This document shows, in pieces, positions 17,864-25,791 of a stretch of 64,000 nt of DNA. Where the stretch lies: assembly GCF_024158125.1 (NCBI RefSeq), contig NZ_JAMZFT010000001.1:310001-374000 (forward strand), given 5' to 3'. How positions within the stretch are numbered: the stretch's first letter is position 1; every line of letters begins with the position of its first letter. The notes beneath the pieces are model-generated. The model worked only from the letters and a program-made list of their open reading frames with translations. It ran no database searches and was not told the DNA's origin. This DNA comes from Futiania mangrovi (GTDB taxonomy: Bacteria > Pseudomonadota > Alphaproteobacteria > Futianiales > Futianiaceae). The position numbers were made by a program, and so were the translations under genes.

Positions 17864-19288
17864 TCAGACGCGCACCACCTTGCCGGGGTTGAGCAGATTG
17901 TGCGGGTCGAGCGCGCGCTTGATCGCCCGCATGGCGGAAAGCTCGGCGGCACTCTTGTAGTGCGCGATCTCGTCCACCTTCATCTGTCCGAGGCCGTGCT
18001 CGGCGGAGATGGAGCCCGAAAGCTCAGCAGTGACGCCGTGCACGATGGCGGTCAGTTCGTCGGTGCGCGCGAGATAGGCGGCCGTGTCGGCACCGATGGG
18101 CTGGCTCAGGTTGTAGTGGACGTTCCCGTCGCCGATATGGCCGAAGGCCAGCGGGCGGATGCCGGGACAGGCCGCCCCGACCGCGGCGTCGGCGCGCGCG
18201 ATGAAGTCCGGGATGGAGCCGACGGGCACCGAGATGTCGTGCTTGATCGAGCCGCCCTCGGGCTTCTGCGCCTCCGAGATCAGTTCGCGCACCTCCCAGA
18301 ACCGGCGCGCCTGTTCTCCGGTCTGCGCGAGGGCGGCATCGGTAACGAGGGATTTCTCGAACGCCTCGGCCAGCGCGTCCTCCATGAGGGTGCGCAGCTC
18401 CTCTGCCTTGCCGCCGGAGGAAAGCTCGACCAGCACATACCAGGGGTGCGCCTCCTCGAACGGGTCGGCGCCGCCCTGCGTGTGGTCGAGGACGAAGTCC
18501 ACGGCGCGCCGCGGGATCAGCTCGAACGTGGTGACGCGGTCGCCGCTCGCCGCGCGCATGAGCTGCAGAAGCTGCACCGCGTCCGACGGGCTTTCGACCG
18601 CAACCATCGCGGTCTCCGTTGCCGAGGGGAGGGGGAAGAGGCGGAGGACCGCCGCCGTGATGATGCCGAGCGTCCCCTCGGACCCGATCAGCAGGTCCTT
18701 CAGGTCGTAGCCCGTGTTGTCCTTCAGCAGCGCGCGCAGGCCGGGCAGGACGGTGCCGTCCGCGAGCACCGCCTCGACGCCCAGGCACAGCGCGCGGGCG
18801 TTGCCGTACTTCAAGACCGCCGTACCGCCCGCATTGGTCGCGAGATTGCCGCCGATGGTGCAGGACCCCTCCGACGCCAGCGACAGCGGGAAGAGCCAGC
18901 CCATGCGGCGCGCCTCCTCCTGGCATTGCAGAAGGGTGACGCCCGCTTCGACCGTCAGCGTGCCGTTCGTGGCGTCGGCGGCGCGGACGCGGGTCATGCG
19001 CGCGAGCGAGAGCACGATCTGCCCGCCGCCCGCGTCCGGGATCTGCCCGCCGACGAGGCCGGTGTTGCCCCCTTGCGGCACGATGGCGACGCGCGCGGCG
19101 GCGCAGGCGGCGACGACGGCGGAGACTTCTTCGGTCGTGGCAGGCTTGACCACGGCGGGCGTTCGGCCCGTCCAGCGCCCGCGCCATTCGGTCAGGTGCG
19201 GGGCCATGGCGTCCGGGTCGGTGACAAGGCCCTTCTCGCCGACGATGCCGGCGAGGGTCTGGAGAAGTTCGGCGGGAATGGTGCTCAT
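17864..19288 (-). CDS. FAD-linked oxidoreductase, GlcD / D-2-hydroxyglutarate dehydrogenase type
   Basis: A 474-residue flavoprotein that probably oxidises a D-2-hydroxy acid. The N-terminal PCMH FAD-binding domain shows QGGNTGLVGGQ and the DLLIGSEGTLGIITAAVLRL motif. The C-terminal cap domain has FGHIGDGNVHYNL (metal-ligand histidines) and ends with SAEHGLGQMK...ALDPHNLLNPGKVV, characteristic of GlcD and D-2-HGDH. No GlcE/F partners are present, which favours a stand-alone D-2-hydroxyglutarate/lactate-type enzyme. It lies 52 bases after sua5 and is probably co-transcribed. Confidence 0.9.
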   Translation of the reverse strand: MSTIPAELLQTLAGIVGEKGLVTDPDAMAPHLTEWRGRWTGRTPAVVKPATTEEVSAVVAACAAARVAIVPQGGNTGLVGGQIPDAGGGQIVLSLARMTRVRAADATNGTLTVEAGVTLLQCQEEARRMGWLFPLSLASEGSCTIGGNLATNAGGTAVLKYGNARALCLGVEAVLADGTVLPGLRALLKDNTGYDLKDLLIGSEGTLGIITAAVLRLFPLPSATETAMVAVESPSDAVQLLQLMRAASGDRVTTFELIPRRAVDFVLDHTQGGADPFEEAHPWYVLVELSSGGKAEELRTLMEDALAEAFEKSLVTDAALAQTGEQARRFWEVRELISEAQKPEGGSIKHDISVPVGSIPDFIARADAAVGAACPGIRPLAFGHIGDGNVHYNLSQPIGADTAAYLARTDELTAIVHGVTAELSGSISAEHGLGQMKVDEIAHYKSAAELSAMRAIKRALDPHNLLNPGKVVRV

Positions 19289-19340
19289 GGAAGAACACTC
19301 TAGGTGCGGGCGCGGGCGCCGGCCAGAGGGTGCGTGCCGC

Positions 19341-20312
19341 TCAGGTTCGGGGGAGTTGGGTCCGGGGAGCGGCGGCGCGCGCCAGCCGGTCGTTGATCGC
19401 CTCGCCCAGCCCCACGTTCGGGACCGGCATGACGGCGATGCGGGCGTGTCCCTCGGCGTCGAGGGCGCGCAGGAAGGCGAAGAGATTGGCCGCCGCCTCC
19501 CGCAGGTCGCCGGCCGGCGAGAGGTTGAGCACCCGCGCCGCCGCACGCGGCACGTCCGGGCCGAAGGCGAGCAGCGCCTCGCCCTTGCGGGGGCCCGCGG
19601 CGTTCAGGCGCAGATGGGCCGCGGGGGCGTAGTGGCTGTCGAGTTGCCCTGGCGCGGTGATCGGACCGACATGGCCGCGCAGTTCGCCCACGATCTCCTC
19701 GATGGCGGCGCGGGGAAGGCCGCCGGGACGGAGCAGGCGCGGCGGTTCCCCCGGCTCGGCGAAACCGACGATGGTGCTTTCGACGCCGACCGTGCAGGGC
19801 CCGCCGTCGAGGATCAGGTCGACCGTGTCGCCCAGCCCATCGGCGACGTGGGCGGCGGTGGTGGGGCTGACCCGCCCGCTCGGATTGGCGGAAGGCGCGG
19901 CGAGCGGGCGGTCCACGGCCCGCAGCAACGCCTGCGCCACTGGGTGCGCGGGCACGCGGATCGCGACCGTGTCGAGACCCGCGGTCACGAGGTCCGCGAC
20001 CGGGCAGGCGGGCGCGCGCGGCACGACGAGGGTGAGGGGGCCGGGCCAGAACGCTTCCGCCAGCGCCTCGGCCCGCGCCTCGAACCGGCCGAGACGGCAG
20101 GCGGCCGGGAAATCGGGCACGTGGGAGATCAGCGGGTTGAAGCGGGGCCGGCCCTTCGCCTCGTAGATGCGGGCGACAGCCTCCCCGTTCGTGGCGTCGG
20201 CGCCGAGGCCGTACACTGTCTCCGTCGGGAAGGCGACGAGGCCGCCCGCGCGCAGCACATGGGCCGCGCGAGCGATCGCGGCGGGGTCTTTCGCATCGAG
20301 AATCTCAGCCAT
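19341..20312 (-). CDS. sua5: L-threonylcarbamoyladenylate synthase (Sua5/TsaC type)
   Basis: Makes threonylcarbamoyl-AMP from threonine, bicarbonate and ATP for the t6A37 modification of ANN-decoding tRNAs. The 323-residue length means the long, two-domain form: an N-terminal YrdC domain with FPTETVYGLGADATN and AKGRPRFNPLISHV, then a Sua5 C-terminal domain (SPGQLDSHYAP-type linker, here APGQLDSHYAPAAHLRL). ATG at 20312 begins MAEILDAKD, matching the usual start; the upstream extension to 20405 is unlikely. Cytoplasmic and expected to be essential or nearly so. Confidence 0.93.
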   Translation of the reverse strand: MAEILDAKDPAAIARAAHVLRAGGLVAFPTETVYGLGADATNGEAVARIYEAKGRPRFNPLISHVPDFPAACRLGRFEARAEALAEAFWPGPLTLVVPRAPACPVADLVTAGLDTVAIRVPAHPVAQALLRAVDRPLAAPSANPSGRVSPTTAAHVADGLGDTVDLILDGGPCTVGVESTIVGFAEPGEPPRLLRPGGLPRAAIEEIVGELRGHVGPITAPGQLDSHYAPAAHLRLNAAGPRKGEALLAFGPDVPRAAARVLNLSPAGDLREAAANLFAFLRALDAEGHARIAVMPVPNVGLGEAINDRLARAAAPRTQLPRT

Positions 20313-20403
20313 GGTGTCCTGTCGCTTGCCTGTCACCGCGCCGGGCATTAAGTCGTTTGCGGACCAGACGCCCGCGCATGTCCGCGCCGACCCCGGAGGG
20401 ATC

Positions 20404-22188
20404 ATGACCTATCGTGCCGCGTTAAACGATATCCGCTTCGCGCTCAATGCCATCGTCGGGGCGGGCCGCCTGGCCGAGACCGAACGCTATGCCGATGCGA
20501 CGCCGGAACTCGTCGACCAGATCGTCGAGGAGGCGGGCCGCTTCACGACCGAGGTTCTGGCTCCGCTCAACACGGTCGGCGACCGGCAAGGCTCGCACCT
20601 GAAGGACGGCAAGGTTGTGACGCCGGACGGCTGGGCCGACGCCTACCGCCAGTTCTGGGAAGGCGGCTGGAACGGCGTCGCGGCGCCGGCGGCGCACGGC
20701 GGCATGGGCCTGCCGATCCTGCTGCAGATGGCGGTCTCGGAGATGATGACCTCGGCCAACATGGCGTTCGGCCTCTGCCCGCTGCTGACGCAGGGCGCGA
20801 TCCACGCGCTGGAGGCGCACGGCACCGACGAGCAGAAGGAACGCTATCTCGGCAAGCTGGTGACCGGGGAGTGGACCGGCACGATGAACCTGACGGAGCC
20901 GCAGGCGGGCTCCGACGTGGGCGCGCTCACGACGAAGGCCGAGCCCGCGGGCGACGGCACCTACAAGATCACCGGAACCAAGATCTACATCACCTATGGC
21001 GACCACGAGATGGCGGAGAACATCATCCATCTCGTGCTTGCGCGCCTGCCCGACGCGCCGCTCGGCACGCGCGGCATCTCGCTGTTCCTCGTGCCGAAGT
21101 ACCTGCTGAACGAGGACGGCACGCCGGGGACGCGCAACGCGCTGCGCCCGCTGAGCCTGGAGAAGAAGCTCGGCATCCATGCCTCGCCCACCTGCGTCAT
21201 GTCCTACGAGGGCGCGACCGGCTTCCTCGTCGGCGAGGAGAACCAAGGCATGAAGGCGATGTTCACCATGATGAACGACGCCCGCCTCGGGGTCGGCACG
21301 CAGGGCGTCGGCATCATGGAGCGCGCGTTCCAGCAGGCGCTCGCCTATGCGCAGGAGCGCAAGCAGGGCAAGCCCGTGGGCAAGCAGCATGCGCAGAAGG
21401 AAATGGTGCCGATCATCGAGCATGCGGACGTCCGCCGTACGCTCCTGCACATGAAGGCGCTGACCATGGCCGCGCGCGGCCTGTGCTACGACACCGCCCT
21501 GCACGCCGACCTGTCGATGGCCGCGGCGACGGAGGAGGAGCGGGCGGCCGCCAAGGCGCGCGTCGAGCTTCTGACGCCCGTGGCCAAGTCCTGGTCGACC
21601 GACAAGGGGGTGGAGGTCGCTTCCCTCGGAATCCAGGTGCACGGCGGCATGGGCTTCATCGAGGAGACGGGCGCAGCCCAGCACCTGCGCGACGCGCGCA
21701 TCGCGCCGATCTACGAGGGTACGAACGGCATCCAGGCGCTCGACCTCGTGGCGCGCAAGCTGCCGATGCAGATGGGCGGCGTGGTGCGTGCCTATCTGGA
21801 GGAGGTGGTGGAGACGGCGGACGCGCTGCGCGCGACCAACGCGCCGCACCTCGTCACCATCGCCGACCGGCTGAAGACCGCGACGGAGCAGCTTGGCCGC
21901 GCGACCATGTGGATCGGCCAGAAGCTCGCGTCCGGCGAGATCGAGGATGCGCTGGCGGGCGCCACGCCCTACCAGTCGGCGTTCGGCACGGTCGCGGGCG
22001 GCTTCTACCTCGCCAAGGGCGTGCTGGCCGCGCACAAGGCGGGCGACGAGAGCCCCACGGCACAGACCGCGCTGCAACTGGCCCGCTTCTATGCCGAGCA
22101 GGAACTGCCGCACACGGAGGGCTATTGCGCCGCCGCGATGTCGGGCGCGGACCTCGTCGGGGTGACGGCGGAACAGCTCGCGAGCTGA
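20404..22188 (+). CDS. Acyl-CoA dehydrogenase, long subfamily with extra C-terminal domain
   Basis: A 594-residue FAD enzyme forming 2-enoyl-CoA from acyl-CoA. Signatures are MNLTEPQAGSDVGAL (FAD/substrate loop), VHGGMGFIEETGAAQHLRDARI and the base-bearing IYEGTNGIQALDLV. About 130 residues beyond the core correspond to the acyl-CoA dehydrogenase C-terminal domain found in the subgroup that includes DmdC (methylmercaptopropionyl-CoA dehydrogenase) and AidB-like proteins. GGAGGG precedes ATG 20404 closely. The exact acyl substrate cannot be told from sequence. Confidence 0.92.
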   Translation: MTYRAALNDIRFALNAIVGAGRLAETERYADATPELVDQIVEEAGRFTTEVLAPLNTVGDRQGSHLKDGKVVTPDGWADAYRQFWEGGWNGVAAPAAHGGMGLPILLQMAVSEMMTSANMAFGLCPLLTQGAIHALEAHGTDEQKERYLGKLVTGEWTGTMNLTEPQAGSDVGALTTKAEPAGDGTYKITGTKIYITYGDHEMAENIIHLVLARLPDAPLGTRGISLFLVPKYLLNEDGTPGTRNALRPLSLEKKLGIHASPTCVMSYEGATGFLVGEENQGMKAMFTMMNDARLGVGTQGVGIMERAFQQALAYAQERKQGKPVGKQHAQKEMVPIIEHADVRRTLLHMKALTMAARGLCYDTALHADLSMAAATEEERAAAKARVELLTPVAKSWSTDKGVEVASLGIQVHGGMGFIEETGAAQHLRDARIAPIYEGTNGIQALDLVARKLPMQMGGVVRAYLEEVVETADALRATNAPHLVTIADRLKTATEQLGRATMWIGQKLASGEIEDALAGATPYQSAFGTVAGGFYLAKGVLAAHKAGDESPTAQTALQLARFYAEQELPHTEGYCAAAMSGADLVGVTAEQLAS

Positions 22189-22202
22189 GGCGCCTGGCGT
22201 TC

Positions 22203-22231
22203 GGGCGGCGGCCGCATGGCGCGCCGCCCGC
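22203..22231 (+). terminator. GC-rich hairpin after the acyl-CoA dehydrogenase gene
   Basis: CGGGCGGC and GCCGCCCG can pair over 8 bp, 15 bases past the stop. No T-run follows, so it may be an attenuating or mRNA-end hairpin. Confidence 0.35.
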
Positions 22232-22302
22232 AACCCTGCCCCGCGCCGGTTCTGGCCGGGGCGCGGTTGACGTTTGCGTCAACTGGCCCATCATCGCCGC
22301 TC

Positions 22303-23424
22303 ATGACAGCTTCGACCGCCCAGAACGCCCAGAACGCCCGCAAGACCTCGCCGGACGCCTCCCTCACCGACCGCGACGACGGTCCCAGCCCGCGCGAGGC
22401 GCTCGTCTATCCCTTCGACTCCGTGCCGGAGGCCGGGGAGGCCCGGCCGGTCGCGCCCGGCGTCTACTGGATCCGCATGCCGTTGCCGGTGGGCGGCCTC
22501 GACCACATCAATGTCTGGGCGATCGCGGACGGCGATGGCTGGACGCTGGTCGACACGGGCATGCGCGATGCGGGTATTGCCGGCTTGTGGGAGCAGGTGC
22601 TGGCCGGCCCGCTGGGCGGGCGTCCGGTGCGGCGCGTGATCGTCACGCACTATCACCCCGACCATGTCGGGCAGGCGGGCCCGCTCTGCCGCGCGCACGG
22701 GGCGCGGCTGTGGATGACGCGGACCGACTATTTCTACGGGCGCACGCTGTCGCTCGACCGTTTCGAGGAACCGCATGGCGAGGCGGAGAGCTTCGCCCGC
22801 GCCTGCGGCTTCGACGCGCGCATGATGGAGGTGTGGCGCGAGCGGGCGCGGCGCGGCTTCTGGATGGTGGTCGAGCCCCTGCCGCCGGCGTACCGCCGCA
22901 TCGTCGACGGCGAGCGCATCGGGATCGGCGCGCACGACTGGGAAGTGGTCGTGGGCCGCGGCCACTCGCCGGAGCATGCCTGCCTGCATTGTCCGGAGCT
23001 TGGCGTGCTCATCTCCGGCGACCAGGTGCTGCCGCGCATCTCCTCCAACATCTCGGTCTATCCGACGGAGCCGGACGCCAACCCGCTCGAATCCTGGATC
23101 GCGTCCTGCCGGGCGATCCCGCAGCGGGTGGGGGCGGACGTCCTTGTCCTGCCCGCGCACAACGAGCCGTTCCGCGGCCTGCACGAGCGCTGCAACCGGC
23201 TGGCCGACCGCCACGAGGCGGGCCTCGATCGGCTGGCGGCGCTGCTGTCCGAGCCGCGCCGGGTGATCGACTGCTTCCCGGCGCTGTTCCGCCGCCGGAT
23301 CGGCGACGACGACCGGGGGCTCGCGACGGGAGAGACGCTCGCCCACCTCAACTGCCTGATCGCGCGGGGGCGCGCGCAGCGGACAACCGACGCCGATGGC
23401 GTGTGGTGGTATTCGGCGGCCTGA
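22303..23424 (+). CDS. Metallo-beta-lactamase-fold hydrolase
   Basis: A 373-residue cytoplasmic MBL-fold protein with the dinuclear-metal motif THYHPDH (HxHxDH) about 75 residues into the conserved domain, a VGRGHSPEH histidine, SGDQVLP aspartate and a late LPAHNEP. A C-terminal extension of roughly 90 residues (winged-helix-like in relatives) follows the domain. The closest general type is the glyoxalase II/thioesterase-like group, so it may cleave a thioester made by neighbouring acyl-CoA enzymes. ATG at 22303 is chosen; a short Q-N-A repeat occurs near the N-terminus (AQNAQNAR). Confidence 0.85.
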   Translation: MTASTAQNAQNARKTSPDASLTDRDDGPSPREALVYPFDSVPEAGEARPVAPGVYWIRMPLPVGGLDHINVWAIADGDGWTLVDTGMRDAGIAGLWEQVLAGPLGGRPVRRVIVTHYHPDHVGQAGPLCRAHGARLWMTRTDYFYGRTLSLDRFEEPHGEAESFARACGFDARMMEVWRERARRGFWMVVEPLPPAYRRIVDGERIGIGAHDWEVVVGRGHSPEHACLHCPELGVLISGDQVLPRISSNISVYPTEPDANPLESWIASCRAIPQRVGADVLVLPAHNEPFRGLHERCNRLADRHEAGLDRLAALLSEPRRVIDCFPALFRRRIGDDDRGLATGETLAHLNCLIARGRAQRTTDADGVWWYSAA

Positions 23425-23516
23425 CCGGGCGCGGGCCGCTTGACGCACCCCGCACGCCTCGGGTGCAATGCGTGCGACAACAACCGACACCGATTTCCCA
23501 AGGGGATGTTCCGCCC

Positions 23517-24722
23517 ATGCCGATCATCAACCGCATCGCCGCCTTCCATGACGAGATGACCGCGTGGCGGCGGCAAATCCACGCCCATCCCGAAACCGCG
23601 TTCGAGGAGCACAAGACCAGCGCCTTCGTCGCGAAGATGCTGGAAAGCTTCGGGGTGGAGGTGCATCGCGGCCTCGCCGGGACGGGCGTCGTCGGCACGC
23701 TGAAGGGGCGCACGGATACAGGCCGCGCCATCGGCCTGCGCGCCGACATGGACGCCCTCGACCTGCACGAGAAGAACGAATTCGAGCACGCCTCGCAGAA
23801 CCCCGGCAAGATGCACGCCTGCGGCCATGACGGGCACACGGCCATGCTGCTGGGCGCGGCGAAGTACCTGGCCGAGACGCGCAATTTCGACGGCACCGTG
23901 CATTTCATCTTCCAGCCGGCGGAGGAGAACGAGGGCGGCGGGCGCGTCATGGTCGAGGAGGGGCTGTTCGACACGTTTCCGGTCGAGCAGGTCTATGGCA
24001 TGCACAACTGGCCGGGCATGGAGGTCGGCAACATCGCCGTCATGCCCGGGCCGATGATGGCGTCCTTCGACATCTTCGAGATCACGGTGCAGGGCAAGGG
24101 CGCGCACGGCGCCATGCCGCACCTCGGCGTCGACTCCGTGGTCGTGGCGGCGCAGATCGTCACCGCGCTGCAGACCATCGCCAGCCGCAACACGCATCCC
24201 CTCGACGCCGTGGTGGTGAGCGTGACGCAGATCCATGGCGGCGACGCCTACAACGTCCTGCCCGACGAGGTGGTGCTGCGCGGCACGACCCGCAGCTTCA
24301 AGCCCGAGGTGCAGGACACGATCGAGCCCGCCATGCGGCGGATCATCGACGGGGTGTGCGCCTCCATGGGCGCGCAGGCGACGATGCGCTACGAGCGGCG
24401 CTACCCGCCGACCATCAATACGGAGGCGGAGACGGAGCTTGCCGCACGCGCCGCCGCCGCCGTGGTGGGGGAGGAGCACGTCCACCGCGACCAGCAGCCG
24501 TCCATGGGGTCTGAGGATTTCGCCTTCATGCTGCAGCAGCGGCCCGGCAGCTACATCTGGCTCGGCAATTCCTCGCCGAGCGGGGAGGTCGGCGGCTGCA
24601 TGCTGCACAACCCGCACTACGACTTCAACGACCAGGCGCTGCCCGTGGGCGCGAGCTATTGGGCGACGCTGGTCGAGCAGGTGCTGGCGCGCGCGGAGAC
24701 AGCGACCGGCAAGGCCGCCTGA
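23517..24722 (+). CDS. M20-family amidohydrolase (hippurate hydrolase-like)
   Basis: A 401-residue peptidase of the M20D/amidohydrolase group, removing an acyl group from an N-acyl amino acid. Metal-binding motifs include KMHACGHDGHTAML (first His/Cys ligands), QPAEENEGGGRVMVEEGLF (catalytic glutamates), GKGAHGAMPHLGVD in the lid domain and GSEDFAFMLQQRPG near the end. ATG 23517 begins MPIINRIAAFHDEM, the usual N-terminus of this family. The frame runs open far upstream but that part has no homology signal. Probably cytoplasmic. Confidence 0.93.
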   Translation: MPIINRIAAFHDEMTAWRRQIHAHPETAFEEHKTSAFVAKMLESFGVEVHRGLAGTGVVGTLKGRTDTGRAIGLRADMDALDLHEKNEFEHASQNPGKMHACGHDGHTAMLLGAAKYLAETRNFDGTVHFIFQPAEENEGGGRVMVEEGLFDTFPVEQVYGMHNWPGMEVGNIAVMPGPMMASFDIFEITVQGKGAHGAMPHLGVDSVVVAAQIVTALQTIASRNTHPLDAVVVSVTQIHGGDAYNVLPDEVVLRGTTRSFKPEVQDTIEPAMRRIIDGVCASMGAQATMRYERRYPPTINTEAETELAARAAAAVVGEEHVHRDQQPSMGSEDFAFMLQQRPGSYIWLGNSSPSGEVGGCMLHNPHYDFNDQALPVGASYWATLVEQVLARAETATGKAA

Positions 24723-25012
24723 CGCGCCGGACAGGCGTGCGGAACTGCGAAGGGGCGGCCCGCCGGCAAGCCCCTGACCAGATGTGTTGAAGAACACGCA
24801 TGGCCAATGTGATTCTAACAGGCAAATGCCCTCGCAGATAGCTGCGAGGATAGTTGCATCGTCTCGGATGTCGGCTGTGCGGGACATCGCGGGCGTTTGC
24901 GCTGGACACGGTTCATATCGTTTTGGCACCAGCTTCGCGTTGAAATCTTGGACGATCTCTTCGCGTGCTATACACCAACTACACCAGTCCGGTTGAAAAC
25001 AGAAAGTTGCAA
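24723..25012. other. Intergenic boundary of the AT-richer insert
   Basis: The first 50 bases are ordinary GC-rich sequence with a hairpin (AGGGGC 24751-24756, GCCCCT 24770-24775). From about 24780 the base composition drops visibly and stays low through the next gene. No other gene is supportable. Confidence 0.5.
24751..24775 (+). terminator. Hairpin after the M20 amidohydrolase gene
   Basis: AGGGGC and GCCCCT pair around a 13-base loop, 28 bases past the stop, without a T-run. The loop side contains the 15-mer GGGGCGGCCCGCCGG (24752-24766) that recurs at 25759-25773 on the other side of the AT-richer gene. Confidence 0.35.
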
Positions 25013-25627
25013 ATGCCAAGCCAAAGCAGGCTGCAGCCAATCGAAATTCACGAATCGCTACAAAGAGTTCTTGAAGCATGGGAAAGCCACGCAAGCGATA
25101 CATCTTTTAGTGAAATTCTTAGGAGAGACGGTAGAGAACTTGGCCTATTAAACGCAGCGTTGGGGCAGGCAAATGTTGCTTGGAGTATGTCATCCATTCT
25201 TGGCGAACTGGCAAGTCGCCCAGAAATCATGGCTTCACTGCGACCGCCGCCAAGTGACATTCCCGCGGATGTGTTTTTCTTTATGCAAGCGGATGCACTT
25301 GCATCCAACTCCATCCTTTACAGAACATTTGTTTCGGTTGTTTTGGGTCGAACGGAAGAATTCGTAAATGCCTTGAGCAGAGTACATAGGAGAAATCCGC
25401 GCGCACATTTTTCCGCAACGATGAATCTATTGCGAAACGATGAGGTTCGACGCCTTCGAAATGCAATCAGTCATGGAACTTTCTTGGTCGGCGGTCAGGT
25501 CTTAGAATATTGGGATCGAAAAAATCATCGTAAAATCTCCTTTCGTGAGCTTGATAAGGTCAATGGAGCAATTTGGTCGATTGTGCTTACCGGTCTGGTG
25601 GCAAGCTATGATTGGATAAACGATTGA
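25013..25627 (+). CDS. Hypothetical protein with a HEPN-like Rx4H motif, probably acquired
   Basis: A 204-residue, mostly helical soluble protein with no recognised family name. Near the C-terminus it has RRLRNAISHGTF, giving R149-x4-H154, the R-x(4-6)-H arrangement of HEPN-domain RNases, followed by a strand-like VLEYWDR and FRELDKVN. A HEPN ribonuclease or abortive-infection role is inferred from this motif only. Base composition is clearly lower in GC than all flanking genes. ATG 25013 has a weak AGAAAG site; an in-frame GTG lies at 24965. No antitoxin-like partner is adjacent. Confidence 0.7.
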   Translation: MPSQSRLQPIEIHESLQRVLEAWESHASDTSFSEILRRDGRELGLLNAALGQANVAWSMSSILGELASRPEIMASLRPPPSDIPADVFFFMQADALASNSILYRTFVSVVLGRTEEFVNALSRVHRRNPRAHFSATMNLLRNDEVRRLRNAISHGTFLVGGQVLEYWDRKNHRKISFRELDKVNGAIWSIVLTGLVASYDWIND

Positions 25628-25759
25628 CTGTAGGGGGTAGCGCACCGGCGATTATTCGTGACCGTCCGCTAAGAGCTCGAAGCGGACGAACGCCCTCTTG
25701 ATGGTCGCGACCGCCCTGGTCGCAACGATCAACACAATTGGTAAGGGGCTTGGCCCGCG

Positions 25760-25786
25760 GGGCGGCCCGCCGGGGCCGCCCTTTTT
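25760..25786 (+). terminator. Rho-independent terminator
   Basis: GGGCGGCCC and GGGCCGCCC form a perfect 9-bp stem around GCCG, followed by TTTTT (25782-25786). It reads rightward, so it ends transcripts coming from the HEPN-like gene or originally from the M20 gene, and insulates the converging acyl-CoA synthetase gene. Confidence 0.75.
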
Positions 25787-25791
25787 GCGTG

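Noticed and set aside
20871-23516. Very long open frame continuing upstream of the M20 amidohydrolase (out of frame with the acyl-CoA dehydrogenase and MBL genes)
   Set aside because: Its translation is Arg/Ala/Gly-rich without motifs and overlaps two genes with clear family signatures. It is an out-of-frame consequence of high GC.
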